DNA of 64,000 nucleotides from the NCBI GenBank assembly GCA_965207995.1, contig OZ242299.1, positions 992,001 to 1,056,000 of the forward strand, read 5' to 3'. This document shows positions 1 to 7,976 of this stretch, one piece after another. Position 1 is the stretch's first letter; the number at the start of each line of letters is the position of its first letter. Made by a program: the position numbers and the translations under genes. The stretch comes from DAOUKH01 sp965207995 (GTDB taxonomy: Bacteria > Chloroflexota > Dehalococcoidia > SHYB01). Under the pieces are notes generated by a model, which was given only the letters and a program-made list of their open reading frames with translations, did not search any database and was not told where the DNA came from.

Positions 1-228
1 GAGGGGAACCCCGATCTCGGTGAGCTTGGTGACCACGCCCTCGATTTCGTACCGCTCGTAGAGCAGCTCCTCGAACTGCTCCAGCGAGACGTTGAAGGAC
101 CACCACTGGTTGTTGATGACGCCGATGGTCTTGCCGCGTAGGCTCGTCAGGCGCGGCGCGGGGGGCGTGCCGCCGACCGGCGTTTCGGGCGTCGGTAGCA
201 GAAGCGACAGAGGCTGGTCGTCGGGCAT
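1..228 (-). CDS. Partial protein, N-terminal 76 residues only; possibly UGSC family
   Basis: Only the first 76 codons are inside the window; the frame stays open to the edge. The ATG is preceded by a full AAGGAGG ribosome site seven bases upstream, so the start is secure. After a Pro/Thr-rich head, the segment LRGKTIGVINNQWW (residues about 33-46) resembles the first beta-strand and glycine turn of UGSC-family proteins, which often sit beside catabolic hydrolases, but the diagnostic UGSC motif would lie beyond the edge. It is the last visible gene of the molybdenum-hydroxylase operon, 31 bases after the phosphotriesterase-like gene. The family is a guess; that it is a coding gene is well supported. 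Confidence 0.6.
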   Translation of the reverse strand, partial: MPDDQPLSLLLPTPETPVGGTPPAPRLTSLRGKTIGVINNQWWSFNVSLEQFEELLYERYEIEGVVTKLTEIGVPL

Positions 229-259
229 GTCGTCCTCCTTTTGGGCCGCGGGGGTCGGG

Positions 260-1201
260 CTAGTAGCCGCCCTGGGTTTCGAAGATGCGGCGCGGGTTTT
301 CGACCGTCATTTCCTCGACTTGGGCCTCGGTGACGCCGAGGTCGAGGAGGAGGGGGAGCACTTCGCCCTGGATGAGGCCGTAGTTGGACTTCCAGGGGCG
401 GTCGGGGTCGGGCGGGGCCAGCGCCATGTAGCAACTGGTGTCGTGGGAGAGGACCATCCGGTCGGAGTGGCCGCGCTCGCACATTTTGGCGACCACCGCG
501 GCGCGGCGTTCCGTCGGGAGCCCAAGCCCGAAGCGGTCCATGCCGACGTAGCTGCCGCGCTTGACGATGGCCTCGATGTACTCCAAGTCCTCGCTGTCGC
601 CGGTGTGGCCGATTACCACGCGGCTCAGGTCGACGCCGGCCCGCTCGAAGACGTTCTGCTGCGCCAGGCCGTTGGCGTTGCGGACGAAGGTGTGCGTCGA
701 GATCGGGACGCCCGTCTTTCGGTGGGCGATCGCCGCCGCCTTCAGGATCTGCACGTTCGCCCCGTCGACGACGGGCTCGGAGGCGACCTTGATCGCCCCC
801 GCCTTCACCCCCGTATCGGCGATGCCCTCCTCGACGTCGTGGATGAAGAGGTCGGCCATCTCCTCGGGGCTCATGCGAGCGATGGAGCGCGGCGGGTCGA
901 GCCAGAGGCCGGTGGAGACGATCATGTTGAGGTCGACGTGGTCGGCGACCTCCTTAAGCCGCGCGATGTCGCGCCCCAGGTCGATGGTGGTGAGATCGAG
1001 GATCGTGTCGACGCCGTTGGCCTTCGCCTCGTTGAGGGTGGTGATGGCCTTCTGGACCTCGGTCTCGCGGTCCCAGAGGTGGGGCCAGTTGTCGAGGACG
1101 CCGGCCGAGTGGATGAAGACGTGCTCGTGCATCAGCGTGAAGCCGAGCTCGTCGATGGGCTTCGGCCCGCGCATGGTGTTGACGGTGGGAGTGTCGGCCA
1201 T
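260..1201 (-). CDS. Phosphotriesterase-family metal-dependent hydrolase
   Basis: A 313-residue TIM-barrel amidohydrolase of the phosphotriesterase/parathion-hydrolase family. All metal-site positions are present: H25-x-H27 in LMHEHVF, the lysine to be carboxylated in GAIKVASE (K138), H170 (ISTHTF), H199 (VIGHTGD) and the final Asp (LSHDTS, D254). The family includes lactonases and phosphotriesterases; the natural substrate cannot be read from sequence, and a lactone or carboxyl ester made by the upstream oxidase is a reasonable guess. The start is the ATG of MADTPTV. A longer in-frame extension would run into the preceding gene, which ends 11 bases upstream, and was rejected. It belongs to a tight five-gene minus-strand operon. 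Confidence 0.9.
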   Translation of the reverse strand: MADTPTVNTMRGPKPIDELGFTLMHEHVFIHSAGVLDNWPHLWDRETEVQKAITTLNEAKANGVDTILDLTTIDLGRDIARLKEVADHVDLNMIVSTGLWLDPPRSIARMSPEEMADLFIHDVEEGIADTGVKAGAIKVASEPVVDGANVQILKAAAIAHRKTGVPISTHTFVRNANGLAQQNVFERAGVDLSRVVIGHTGDSEDLEYIEAIVKRGSYVGMDRFGLGLPTERRAAVVAKMCERGHSDRMVLSHDTSCYMALAPPDPDRPWKSNYGLIQGEVLPLLLDLGVTEAQVEEMTVENPRRIFETQGGY

Positions 1202-1212
1202 GGTCGGTTCTC

Positions 1213-2013
1213 CTACCAGAGCTCGTCGGTGTAGGTGTCCGTGCCGACGACGGTAGGGATGAATGGCGCGGCGAAGACCACGCGCCCCAGCCCGGACTCG
1301 CCAAGGTCGGCGCTCAGCTTGAGGAATTTGTCCCAGCACTCCCGGGGGTCGGCTTCGAGGAAGTAGAGCTGGAGCGTCATCAGCTCCGGCTCCTCCACTC
1401 CGGGGATTTCCATGGGCGCGCCGCGCTCACTCTGCTTGGGGAGGACCGCCGACCATCCCGCGCAGGAGGCCACCGGGGAGTCCTTCATGAAGTCCACGAG
1501 GTACCGTGCTTGGAACCACTGGTCGACTTCCTCGCGGGCCGTCTCGTCGTTGGGCATGGTGGCGATGGTCACCAGTCCCTTGTACCGGTGGTCGAGGGCG
1601 AGCTCGATGGGCACGGGGTCCTCGTCGCGGTAGAAGCGCCAGTCGTACCAGTAGTTCGAGGTGTGGACGTGGCTCCGCTCGGGAAAGCCGCGGCCGTTTT
1701 CGTAGAGCCAGTGCACCTGCGGCCTCGACCATGCCGACTTCTCGGCGTGGTAGCCCTTCAGGTGCCAGTAGATGGCGAGATAGGAGCCGGCGTCCGCCGG
1801 CTTGGCGAAGGGGCTGCACTGGGGAAAGCGCAGGTCTTTGAGGTCGCGCGTGGCCACCCACCGGCGGCCGGCGAAGATGTAGGGGCCGGTCATGCAGCCG
1901 CCGTAGAAGTGGTCCCGCTCGTACCAGCGGTTGTACTCCTTCTCGAAACCCTTGTGGGGCTCCACCATCGTGTACAGCATCGACCCCACCTGCACCGGAT
2001 ACTCGACCTTCAT
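1213..2013 (-). CDS. Conserved hypothetical protein, possibly EthD-like dimeric alpha/beta barrel
   Basis: A 266-residue soluble protein without signal peptide. The N-terminal half (MKVEYPVQVGSMLYTMVEP, then FEKEYNRWYERDHFYGG) has the layout of a dimeric alpha/beta-barrel or EthD-type domain, where a short strand is followed by a helix with a W-Y-x-x-D/E-H element. The second half (residues about 130-266) repeats a similar strand-helix plan with a WFQARY segment, so two barrel halves are possible. Family proteins act as small-molecule isomerases, monooxygenases or decarboxylases. I do not recognise a specific function. It sits between the MoaD-like and phosphotriesterase-like genes with 11-13 base gaps, so it probably serves the same pathway. 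Confidence 0.7.
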   Translation of the reverse strand: MKVEYPVQVGSMLYTMVEPHKGFEKEYNRWYERDHFYGGCMTGPYIFAGRRWVATRDLKDLRFPQCSPFAKPADAGSYLAIYWHLKGYHAEKSAWSRPQVHWLYENGRGFPERSHVHTSNYWYDWRFYRDEDPVPIELALDHRYKGLVTIATMPNDETAREEVDQWFQARYLVDFMKDSPVASCAGWSAVLPKQSERGAPMEIPGVEEPELMTLQLYFLEADPRECWDKFLKLSADLGESGLGRVVFAAPFIPTVVGTDTYTDELW

Positions 2014-2026
2014 CGCGGCCTCCCGT

Positions 2027-2293
2027 TTACCCGCCCCCCACGGCGGGGATGAAATGCACCTCACTCGATTCCTCCACCGGCTGGAGCAGGCCGAGCTGTG
2101 TCTGGTCGCCGTCCACGACGACGGACATGCCCGGCATCACCTCGCCTTCAAAGACCAGCCGCGCCTCGATGCCGGGGAAGCGCCGCTCCAATTCGGCGAC
2201 GACCTCGCCCACCGTGCCGCCGGACGCCGACACGCGCCGGACACCGCCGGTCAGCGGCTGGAGCTGGGTCGGAATCCACGCCTCCGGCACCAC
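2027..2293 (-). CDS. MoaD/ThiS-family ubiquitin-like protein
   Basis: An 88-residue beta-grasp protein that ends in Gly-Gly-Gly, the tail adenylated and thiocarboxylated in MoaD and ThiS sulfur carriers. The motifs GGTVGEVVAELERRFPG, the VDG turn and the final VHFIPAVGGG fit MoaD. MoaD normally donates sulfur to molybdopterin. Here the gene is translationally coupled to a molybdenum hydroxylase (GTG start overlapping the TAG stop by one base), so it may be a dedicated cofactor-sulfur carrier for that enzyme, or it may act in another thiolation. Note the GTG start and the extra third glycine, which may need trimming if a bare GG end is required. Confidence 0.85.
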   Translation of the reverse strand: MVPEAWIPTQLQPLTGGVRRVSASGGTVGEVVAELERRFPGIEARLVFEGEVMPGMSVVVDGDQTQLGLLQPVEESSEVHFIPAVGGG

Positions 2294-4644
2294 TACACAT
2301 TCCCGTTTGACTTCTTATGCTCCCACAGGGCCTCCAGCACTTTGGCCGGCGACATCGGCAGGCTCGTCATACGAACGCCGGTGGCGTCGTAGACCGCGTT
2401 GGCCACCGCCGCCATCGGCGGCACCAGCGGGACCTCGCCGGCCCCGCGCACCGCGAAGGGATGGCCGTCGTGCGGCTTCTCCACGATCACCGTGTCGATC
2501 ATCGGCACGTCGAGGCTGGTGGGCATACGGTAGTCGAGGAACGTCGGGTTCTGTAGCAGCCCCGCCTCGTCGTAGTAGTACTCCTCGTTCAACGCCCAGC
2601 CGATTCCCGCCACGGCGCCGCCCTGCATCTGGCTCTCCACGTAGCTGGGGTGGATGGCCTTGCCCGCGTCCTGCGCCACGGTGTAGCGGAGGACGTCGAC
2701 CTTCCCCGTCTCCAGGTCGACCTCGACGTCGGCGATGTGGGCCGAGTAGGCCCCGCCGGGGCGCATCATGCTCGTCGCCGCCTTCCCCACGATGGGGCCA
2801 CCGGTCTTCATCTGCCGCGCCGCGATCTCGGCGAACGTGGTTTTCAGCTCGGGGTCCGACTTGTGCCGGAGGACGCCGTCGTCGTACTCCACGTCGTCCG
2901 GCGATGCGCCCCACACCAGCGCGGCCCGTTCGATCATTTGGCGCTTGACGTCCCGCGCCGCCTCGTAGGCGGCCCAGCCGGTCTTGTACGCCACGCTGCT
3001 GCCACCGGTCTGCGAGGTGAACCCGATCGAGTCGGTGTCCACCACGGCGGGACTCACGTCCTCCGCCCGCAGGCCGAGCACCTCGGCGAGCTGCATCGCG
3101 ATCGCCGCGCGGCTTCCGCCGATGTCGGGCGAGCCTTCAATCAGGCTCACCGTGCCGTCCTGGTTGACGCTGGCTACGCAAGCGGAGGGGCCGCCGGTGT
3201 TGCCCCAGAAGCCGTTGGCGACACCGCGCCCGCGCCGCTTGCCCTTGGGGACCGGCTCTCCGCCGCCGACGGGGGCGGCGTAGTGCGCATGCTCCTTCGC
3301 CGCCTCCAGCGTCTCGACGCAGCCGATGGTGCCGAACTTGGGACCGGTGACCTGCCGCGTTCCCTCGCGCGCCGCGTTGGCGAGCCGGAGCTCGAGGGGG
3401 TCCATCTTCAGGGCACGGGCGAGCTCGTCGACCGCCTGCTCGGCGGCGAAGGCCGCGGCGGGCGCTCCCGGCGCGCGGTAGGCCGCGACCTTCTGCTTGT
3501 TCACCACCACGTCACGGGCGTCGACGCGCAGGTTGGCGACATCGTAGGCGGCGAAGATGCAGCGCGCGCCCGAAGCCAGCGGCGAGCCGGGAAAGGCGCC
3601 GCCCTCGTACACCATATCCGCCGAGGCGGCGGTGATCCGTCCCGCGTTCGTCGCGCCGATCTTCACGGTGATGTCGGTGCCCGAAGTCGGCCCCGTCCCG
3701 AAGAAGACCTCGGTGCGGGACATGGTGACCTTCACCGGCTGCCCCGTCTTCCGCGACAGCACCGCCGCCACCGGCTCGACGTAGACGATCGTCTTCCCGC
3801 CGAAGCCGCCCCCGATCTCCATCGGGATCACTTTGATCTTCGAGACCGGCACCCCCACGATCTTGGCCAACTGCTCGCGGATCCCGAAGTGCCCCTGGGT
3901 GCTCGTCCAGACGGTGATCTTGTCCTTGTCCCAATAGACCGTCGCCGAGTGCGGCTCAATGTAGCCCTGGTGCACCGCCTCGGTGCGGTAGCGCCGCTCC
4001 ACGATCACGTCGGCCTCGGCGAAGCCGGCGTCGGGATCGCCGAGCTCGTGGATGAAATGCCGCGCCACGTTGGTGGGGGCAGCCTCGTCCCCGTCGTCGA
4101 GCATTCCGCCGGGCCCCATCGGGGAGTCCAGCGTCGCGAGCCGCTCGTGCAGGATTGGCGCGCCGACGGCCAACGCCTCCTCTGCGGTGAAGACCGCGGG
4201 CAGCGGCTCGTACTCCACCTCGATGGCCGCCAGCGCCTCCTCGGCGGCGTGCGGACTGGTGGCGGCGACGGCGGCAACGGCGTGGCCCTTGTACAGGGCC
4301 TTCCCCCGGGCCAGGCAGTTCGCGCTCAAGATGCCGAAGTTCCGGATCTCGCCGGGCTCGACGTCGCTGGCGCGGTCGGAGACCTCGAAGAGGTCGGCCG
4401 AGGTCGCCACCGCCTTGACGCCGGACAGCGCCAGCGCCTTCGATGCGTCGATGCGCTTGATCCTCGCGTGCGCGTGCGGGCTCCTTAAAAGCTTCCCGTA
4501 CAGCAGGTCCGGCATCGACACGTCGGCCCCGTAACGGGCGTGGCCGGTGACCTTTTCGACGCCGTCATGGCGGACCGGCCGGGTGCCCAAGACCTTGTAG
4601 CTGGTGTTGGAGAGAACGGCGTTCGGCTCGTAGTCGGGCATCAT
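2293..4644 (-). CDS. Xanthine dehydrogenase-family molybdopterin-binding (large) subunit
   Basis: A 783-residue CoxL/XdhA-type subunit that would carry the Mo-pyranopterin cofactor and oxidise a C-H bond with water as oxygen source. Seen: the N-terminal VLGTRPVRHDGVEKVTG element, the glycine-rich GGGFGGKT cofactor loop, GGSSVAYKTGWAAYEAA, and the C-terminal RGAGEVPLVPPMAAVANAV. The active-site loop reads AYRAPGAP rather than the AYxCSFR of true form I CO dehydrogenase, so CO oxidation is not supported. The FAD and 2Fe-2S subunits are not adjacent and must be elsewhere or replaced. It is the first gene of the operon; either of two adjacent ATGs could start, after a GGGG-rich site. Confidence 0.9.
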   Translation of the reverse strand: MMPDYEPNAVLSNTSYKVLGTRPVRHDGVEKVTGHARYGADVSMPDLLYGKLLRSPHAHARIKRIDASKALALSGVKAVATSADLFEVSDRASDVEPGEIRNFGILSANCLARGKALYKGHAVAAVAATSPHAAEEALAAIEVEYEPLPAVFTAEEALAVGAPILHERLATLDSPMGPGGMLDDGDEAAPTNVARHFIHELGDPDAGFAEADVIVERRYRTEAVHQGYIEPHSATVYWDKDKITVWTSTQGHFGIREQLAKIVGVPVSKIKVIPMEIGGGFGGKTIVYVEPVAAVLSRKTGQPVKVTMSRTEVFFGTGPTSGTDITVKIGATNAGRITAASADMVYEGGAFPGSPLASGARCIFAAYDVANLRVDARDVVVNKQKVAAYRAPGAPAAAFAAEQAVDELARALKMDPLELRLANAAREGTRQVTGPKFGTIGCVETLEAAKEHAHYAAPVGGGEPVPKGKRRGRGVANGFWGNTGGPSACVASVNQDGTVSLIEGSPDIGGSRAAIAMQLAEVLGLRAEDVSPAVVDTDSIGFTSQTGGSSVAYKTGWAAYEAARDVKRQMIERAALVWGASPDDVEYDDGVLRHKSDPELKTTFAEIAARQMKTGGPIVGKAATSMMRPGGAYSAHIADVEVDLETGKVDVLRYTVAQDAGKAIHPSYVESQMQGGAVAGIGWALNEEYYYDEAGLLQNPTFLDYRMPTSLDVPMIDTVIVEKPHDGHPFAVRGAGEVPLVPPMAAVANAVYDATGVRMTSLPMSPAKVLEALWEHKKSNGNV

Positions 4645-4698
4645 TTCCCCCTGCTGCGGCTCTCCGGCTGTCTCCCTTGGGGGAGCCTTCCCCTCCGG

Positions 4699-4768
4699 CC
4701 TCTCCCCCTCTGGGGGAGACTGAGAGAGGGCGCGCGCCGCCAGGCGCGCGGGCGCCCGCAGGGCGGCC
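4699..4768 (+). repeat. Palindromic intergenic repeat, family A
   Basis: A copy of family A: a C-rich arm (CTCTCCCCC), TCT, the G-rich complement, a GAGAGAGGG linker and then a GC palindrome (GCGCGCCGCCAGGCGCGC and GCGCCCGCAGGGC). It lies between the divergent oxidase gene and rlmB. At least a dozen copies occur in the window on both strands, always between genes. Confidence 0.9.
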
Positions 4769-4865
4769 CTCCCCGGGCACGGCTACTCGGATGCCTGAAG
4801 GCCGGCGGGCGTAGAGTACCCGAACCGCGATTTCCGCGCCACAGAGGGGCGGGAACGGCCCCTGC

Positions 4866-4871
4866 TACAAT
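4866..4871 (+). promoter_or_regulatory. -10 box for rlmB
   Basis: TACAAT placed 30 bases ahead of the rlmB ATG, with a TGGAGA ribosome site in between. No convincing -35 box is seen. Confidence 0.45.
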
Positions 4872-4901
4872 GCCTGCGGCCCCTGACGCACTCCTGGAGA
4901 C

Positions 4902-5759
4902 ATGCCCAAACCCCGCACCAAGAAGACGCCGCGGCGCGGAGCGCGCCCCGCCGCCCGGCCCAAGCCGAGGCCGCGCCGGACGGCGCCCGCGCCCGCGTCC
5001 CCGCAGCCCGAGCCTGAGTTCATCGAAGGGCGGCACCCCGTGCTCGAAGCCCTGCGCGCCGGGCGGCCCATCAACCGCGTCATCCTTTCCGGCGGGGGGC
5101 GCCACTCGGGGGTCGCGGAGATCCTGCACTTGGCGCAGCGCGCCGGCATCGTCGTCGACCGCGTCGACGCCGCCGCGATGGAGCGGCTGAGCCCCAGGGG
5201 CAAGCACCAGGGCGTCGCCGCCTTCGCCGCCGCCAAGGACTACGCGGGCCTCGACGACCTGCTCGCCGCACCGCGCGCTGCCGGAACGCTGCCGCTTGTC
5301 GCCGTGCTCGACGGCATCACCGACCCGCAGAACCTCGGGGCGATTATCCGCACCGTCGAGGGGGCGGGCGGCCACGGCGTTGTCATTCCCAAGCGGCGCG
5401 CCGCCGGGCTGACCGCCGCCGTCGCCAAGAGCTCGTCGGGAGCGCTGGAGTTCGTCCCCGTCGCCCGCGTCACCAACCTGGCGCGCGCCCTCCGCGACCT
5501 CGCGGATGCCGGCGTGTGGAGCGTCGGCATCGACCCCTCGGCCGAGCAGGACTTCCGCGAGGCCGACTACACGGCGCCGACCGCCGTCGTCATCGGCGCA
5601 GAGGGGAAGGGTCTGTCCAGGGTCGTCCGCGAGGCGTGCGATACGGTCGTGTCGATTCCGATGCGGGGGCGGGTCGCCTCGCTCAACGCCTCGGTCGCCG
5701 CCGCCTTGGTGCTCTACGAGGCCCTCCGCCAGCGGGAAGGGGTTGCGCAGACTTCCTGA
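4902..5759 (+). CDS. rlmB: 23S rRNA 2'-O-ribose methyltransferase, RlmB/TrmH family
   Basis: A 285-residue SPOUT methyltransferase. It has a basic, Pro/Arg-rich tail (residues 1-36), then the substrate-binding domain (FIEGRHPVLEALRAG) and the knotted SAM domain with its three motifs: NLGAIIRT (about 144-151), VIGAEGKGLS, and IPMRGRVASLNASVAAALVLYE near the C-terminus. Family members methylate G2251 of 23S rRNA or a tRNA/rRNA ribose; RlmB is the best fit because of the N-terminal domain and EGRHPVLEAL box. The basic N-terminal tail is longer than in E. coli RlmB and may add RNA affinity. It stands alone, divergent from the oxidase operon and convergent with the SnoaL gene four bases away. Confidence 0.92.
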   Translation: MPKPRTKKTPRRGARPAARPKPRPRRTAPAPASPQPEPEFIEGRHPVLEALRAGRPINRVILSGGGRHSGVAEILHLAQRAGIVVDRVDAAAMERLSPRGKHQGVAAFAAAKDYAGLDDLLAAPRAAGTLPLVAVLDGITDPQNLGAIIRTVEGAGGHGVVIPKRRAAGLTAAVAKSSSGALEFVPVARVTNLARALRDLADAGVWSVGIDPSAEQDFREADYTAPTAVVIGAEGKGLSRVVREACDTVVSIPMRGRVASLNASVAAALVLYEALRQREGVAQTS

Positions 5760-5762
5760 CCC

Positions 5763-6200
5763 CTACGGCTCCCCGAAATCGGGGGTATCGGCGGCGCCGA
5801 TGGACTGGAGCATGCCGAGGTAGTTGGCCTGCGACCAGGACTCGACGATCTGGCCGTCGTGGAGGCGGTATATCTCGATGCCCTGGCCGGTGATCTCCTT
5901 GCCGGTGGCGGGCATTCCGGCGAACGGCCCCGCGTGCGTTCCGGTGAACCGGTAGCGCACCACGACCCGGTCGCCTTCCTCGATCATCTCCTCGATCTCA
6001 AAGCGCCCGTCGGGGAAGGAGGCCTTGGCGCGGGCGCACCGTTCACGTATACCGTCTCGCCCCCGGATACCCTCCGGGTGGACCGGGTTGTGGCCCACGT
6101 AGCTCCGCGCGATGCACATCTCGAGCACGTCCATGTTCCCCACGCTCAGGACTTGCTCGACGTACATCCGGCATACCTGCTTTTGGGTCAGCCTGCACAT
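5763..6200 (-). CDS. SnoaL-like polyketide cyclase/ester cyclase family protein
   Basis: A 145-residue cystatin-like (NTF2) fold protein of the SnoaL family: YVGHNPVHPEGIRGRDGIRE, FEIEEMIEEGDRVVVRYRFTGTH, then the conserved G-K-E-x-T-x-x-G-I-E-I-Y-R segment and IVESWSQANYLGMLQSIG at the end. Such proteins bind small hydrophobic ligands in a cone-shaped pocket; many are cyclases or isomerases, many have no known reaction. It is the last gene of a three-gene minus-strand cluster with a zinc-ribbon DUF35 protein and a thiolase-like enzyme, which points to acyl-CoA or steroid/terpenoid side-chain metabolism. Ten bases separate it from the DUF35 gene. Confidence 0.85.
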   Translation of the reverse strand: MCRLTQKQVCRMYVEQVLSVGNMDVLEMCIARSYVGHNPVHPEGIRGRDGIRERCARAKASFPDGRFEIEEMIEEGDRVVVRYRFTGTHAGPFAGMPATGKEITGQGIEIYRLHDGQIVESWSQANYLGMLQSIGAADTPDFGEP

Positions 6201-6209
6201 GGCGGACTC

Positions 6210-6629
6210 TTATCCTTGAGCGGCAGGGCGGAAGAAGGGCAGGGTGACCTCGGGCGTGACCGCCTCGAAGAGGACCTCGACGGGGAGGCCAACGCGGACC
6301 TCGTCCGGCGCGACGTCGCGGATGCGGCACATGAGCCGCGGCCCCTCCTCCAGCTCGACAATGGCGATGACGTAGGGGACGTCGTCGGAGAAGCCGGGGT
6401 GGAAGGCCCGGTGGGAGATGGTGAAGGAAAAGACCGACCCGCGCCCGCTGACCTGCGTCCATTCCAGATCGGGGCTCCCGCAGTGGGGGCAGAGGACGCG
6501 GGGGTAGTGGACGAACGCCCCGCACGCGGCGCACCGTTGGATGCGAAGCTCGCCCTTCTTGCAGTACTCCCAATACGGCGCGGACTCCGCGCTGGGGATG
6601 GGAAGCGGCTTCAAGTAGGTGTCGGCCAT
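6210..6629 (-). CDS. DUF35 OB-fold/zinc-ribbon acyl-CoA-associated protein
   Basis: A 139-residue DUF35 protein: an N-terminal helix, a rubredoxin-like zinc ribbon (C-AAC-GAF then C-PHC-GS, residues about 33-52) and a C-terminal OB fold (GRGSVFSFTI, DDVPYVIAIVELEEGPRLMCRI). DUF35 proteins pair with thiolase/SCP-x type enzymes; in archaeal HMG-CoA synthase-thiolase complexes the partner holds CoA between the two enzymes, and in steroid degradation it partners an aldolase. The thiolase-like gene lies 18 bases upstream here, so a complex with it is the simplest reading. A second such pair is present at 36.7-38.3 kb. Confidence 0.92.
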   Translation of the reverse strand: MADTYLKPLPIPSAESAPYWEYCKKGELRIQRCAACGAFVHYPRVLCPHCGSPDLEWTQVSGRGSVFSFTISHRAFHPGFSDDVPYVIAIVELEEGPRLMCRIRDVAPDEVRVGLPVEVLFEAVTPEVTLPFFRPAAQG

Positions 6630-6647
6630 GACGTTGTTCTCCGCCGG

Positions 6648-7817
6648 CTACCGCGCCGAAAGCAGCATGACGCCGCCGTTGCCGAAGTCGCCCATGCCGG
6701 TCACGACGCAGGGGTCGGGGTCGGCGGCCTGCGCCTGTCCGGCCGTACCGCGTAGCTGCTTCACCGCTTCGGCGACATGGTTGAGGCCCGACTGCGAGTG
6801 CGCCTGCGAGTGCAGGCCACCGTGGGTGTTCACCGGCAGTTTGCCGCCGAGGCCGATGTTGCCCTCGGCCACGAACGGGCCGCCCTCGCCCGGCCCCACC
6901 ACGCCTAGGTTCTCCAGCGTGTAGATCGGAATGAAGGTGAACGGGTCGTAGAACATCGCCAGCCTCAGGTCTTGCGGCGTCAGGCCCGCCATCGCGAAGG
7001 CGCGCGGGGCGGCTTTGGCAATGCCGACGCGGCCGTGGTCGACGCGCGTGGCAGTCGAGCTCGGCGAGTCGGGATGCCCTTCGGCGATGCCCAAGATGCG
7101 GGCCGGCGCGTGCTTGGCGTCCGCCGCCCGTTCCGCCGAGGAGACGACCACCGCCGTCGCGCCGTCGGTCTCGATGCAGCAGTCGAAGAGGTGGAACGGC
7201 GTGGTGATCATCCGAGAGGCCTGGTGGTCGTCGATGGTGATCGGGGCCCGCATGATCGCCTTCTCGTTCATGCCCGCGTGCCGGCGCATGGTCACCGCCA
7301 CCGCCCCAAGGTGCTCGCTCGTCGTCCCGTAGAGGTGCATGTGCCGCTGGGCGATCAGGGCGTAGAACTGCATGGGCACGTTGGCGCCGTAGATGCCCTC
7401 GAACTCCATCGAGACCATGTGCTGACGGTGCGGCGCCTGGATGCCCCGCGCCGCTTGGGCATGGGAGATGCGGTGCATCGACGAGCCGTTGCGCCCCGAC
7501 ACGACCACCACGTGCTTCGCCACCCCCGACGCCACCGCCATGGCGGCGTCCTGGATGCCGGCGATCCCGCTCGCTCCGCCGATGTGCAGCGTGACGGAAA
7601 AGCGCAGGTCGGGCGTGCCTATATTGTCGACGAAGTCCTCAGCGGTCAGGCCGGGGCCGATCGAGCTGGGGATGAAGCCGTCGACGTCGTGGGGGGTCAG
7701 GCCGGCGTCGGCCACGGCGCGGGTGATCGCCTGAAGCTGGAGCGCCTTGTCGGACATCCCCGAGTTCTTCGAGTACTCGGTCTCTCCGATGCCGGTGATC
7801 GCGGCGGCGGCGCGCAT
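6648..7817 (-). CDS. Thiolase-fold acetyl-CoA acetyltransferase/SCP-x-like protein
   Basis: A 389-residue thiolase-superfamily protein of the lipid-transfer/SCP-x group. Seen: AAITGIGETEYSKNSG at the N-terminus, DVDGFIPSS, LHIGGASGIAGIQDAAMAVASG (where classical thiolases carry the nucleophilic Cys, here Gly-Gly-Ala-Ser), the GQ-type GLHSQAHSQSGLNHVAEAVKQLRG segment with a conserved His, and a closing GMGDFGNGGVMLL. The absence of the usual active-site Cys suggests an aldolase-type or non-classical thiolase, as in SCP-x-like steroid aldolases that work with DUF35 partners. It is the first gene of a cluster with the DUF35 and SnoaL genes and is divergent from recQ. Confidence 0.88.
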   Translation of the reverse strand: MRAAAAITGIGETEYSKNSGMSDKALQLQAITRAVADAGLTPHDVDGFIPSSIGPGLTAEDFVDNIGTPDLRFSVTLHIGGASGIAGIQDAAMAVASGVAKHVVVVSGRNGSSMHRISHAQAARGIQAPHRQHMVSMEFEGIYGANVPMQFYALIAQRHMHLYGTTSEHLGAVAVTMRRHAGMNEKAIMRAPITIDDHQASRMITTPFHLFDCCIETDGATAVVVSSAERAADAKHAPARILGIAEGHPDSPSSTATRVDHGRVGIAKAAPRAFAMAGLTPQDLRLAMFYDPFTFIPIYTLENLGVVGPGEGGPFVAEGNIGLGGKLPVNTHGGLHSQAHSQSGLNHVAEAVKQLRGTAGQAQAADPDPCVVTGMGDFGNGGVMLLSAR

Positions 7818-7825
7818 GGCTTCCT

Positions 7826-7886
7826 CAGAAGGGGCGGGGTGGGGCGAGCATATCTGCGCCCTCGAAGGGCGTCAACGCGCCGGCTC
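7826..7886 (+). repeat. 61-bp direct repeat, left copy, flanking recQ
   Basis: This 61-base segment recurs at 10867-10927 in the same orientation with only two mismatches. It starts CAGAAGGGGCGGGG and includes an imperfect hairpin, GCCCTCGAAGGGC, in its middle. The two copies lie just outside the two ends of recQ. Confidence 0.92.
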
Positions 7887-7956
7887 TCGGGAGGCCGAGG
7901 TTCCTGGCTGGGCCACGCGGGCATTGCGCGAGACCGAAGGTCTTCGCTCTTCTCAC

Positions 7957-7962
7957 TATAAT
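7957..7962 (+). promoter_or_regulatory. -10 box for recQ
   Basis: A perfect TATAAT whose expected start of transcription is about eight bases before the recQ ATG at 7977. There is no ribosome-binding site in so short a leader, in line with the leaderless pattern seen at mnmE and cmk. Confidence 0.6.
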
Positions 7963-7976
7963 GATCGGCGGCGGCC

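Noticed and set aside
2650..4488. Long open frame on the plus strand opposite the molybdenum hydroxylase
   Set aside because: It is a GC-driven mirror of the real gene: no ribosome site, Arg/Gly/Asp/Val-biased composition and no domain, while the minus strand has clear family motifs.
2293..4644. Aerobic CO dehydrogenase large subunit
   Set aside because: The diagnostic AYxCSFR loop is absent (AYRAPGAP instead) and no CoxM/CoxS genes are adjacent.
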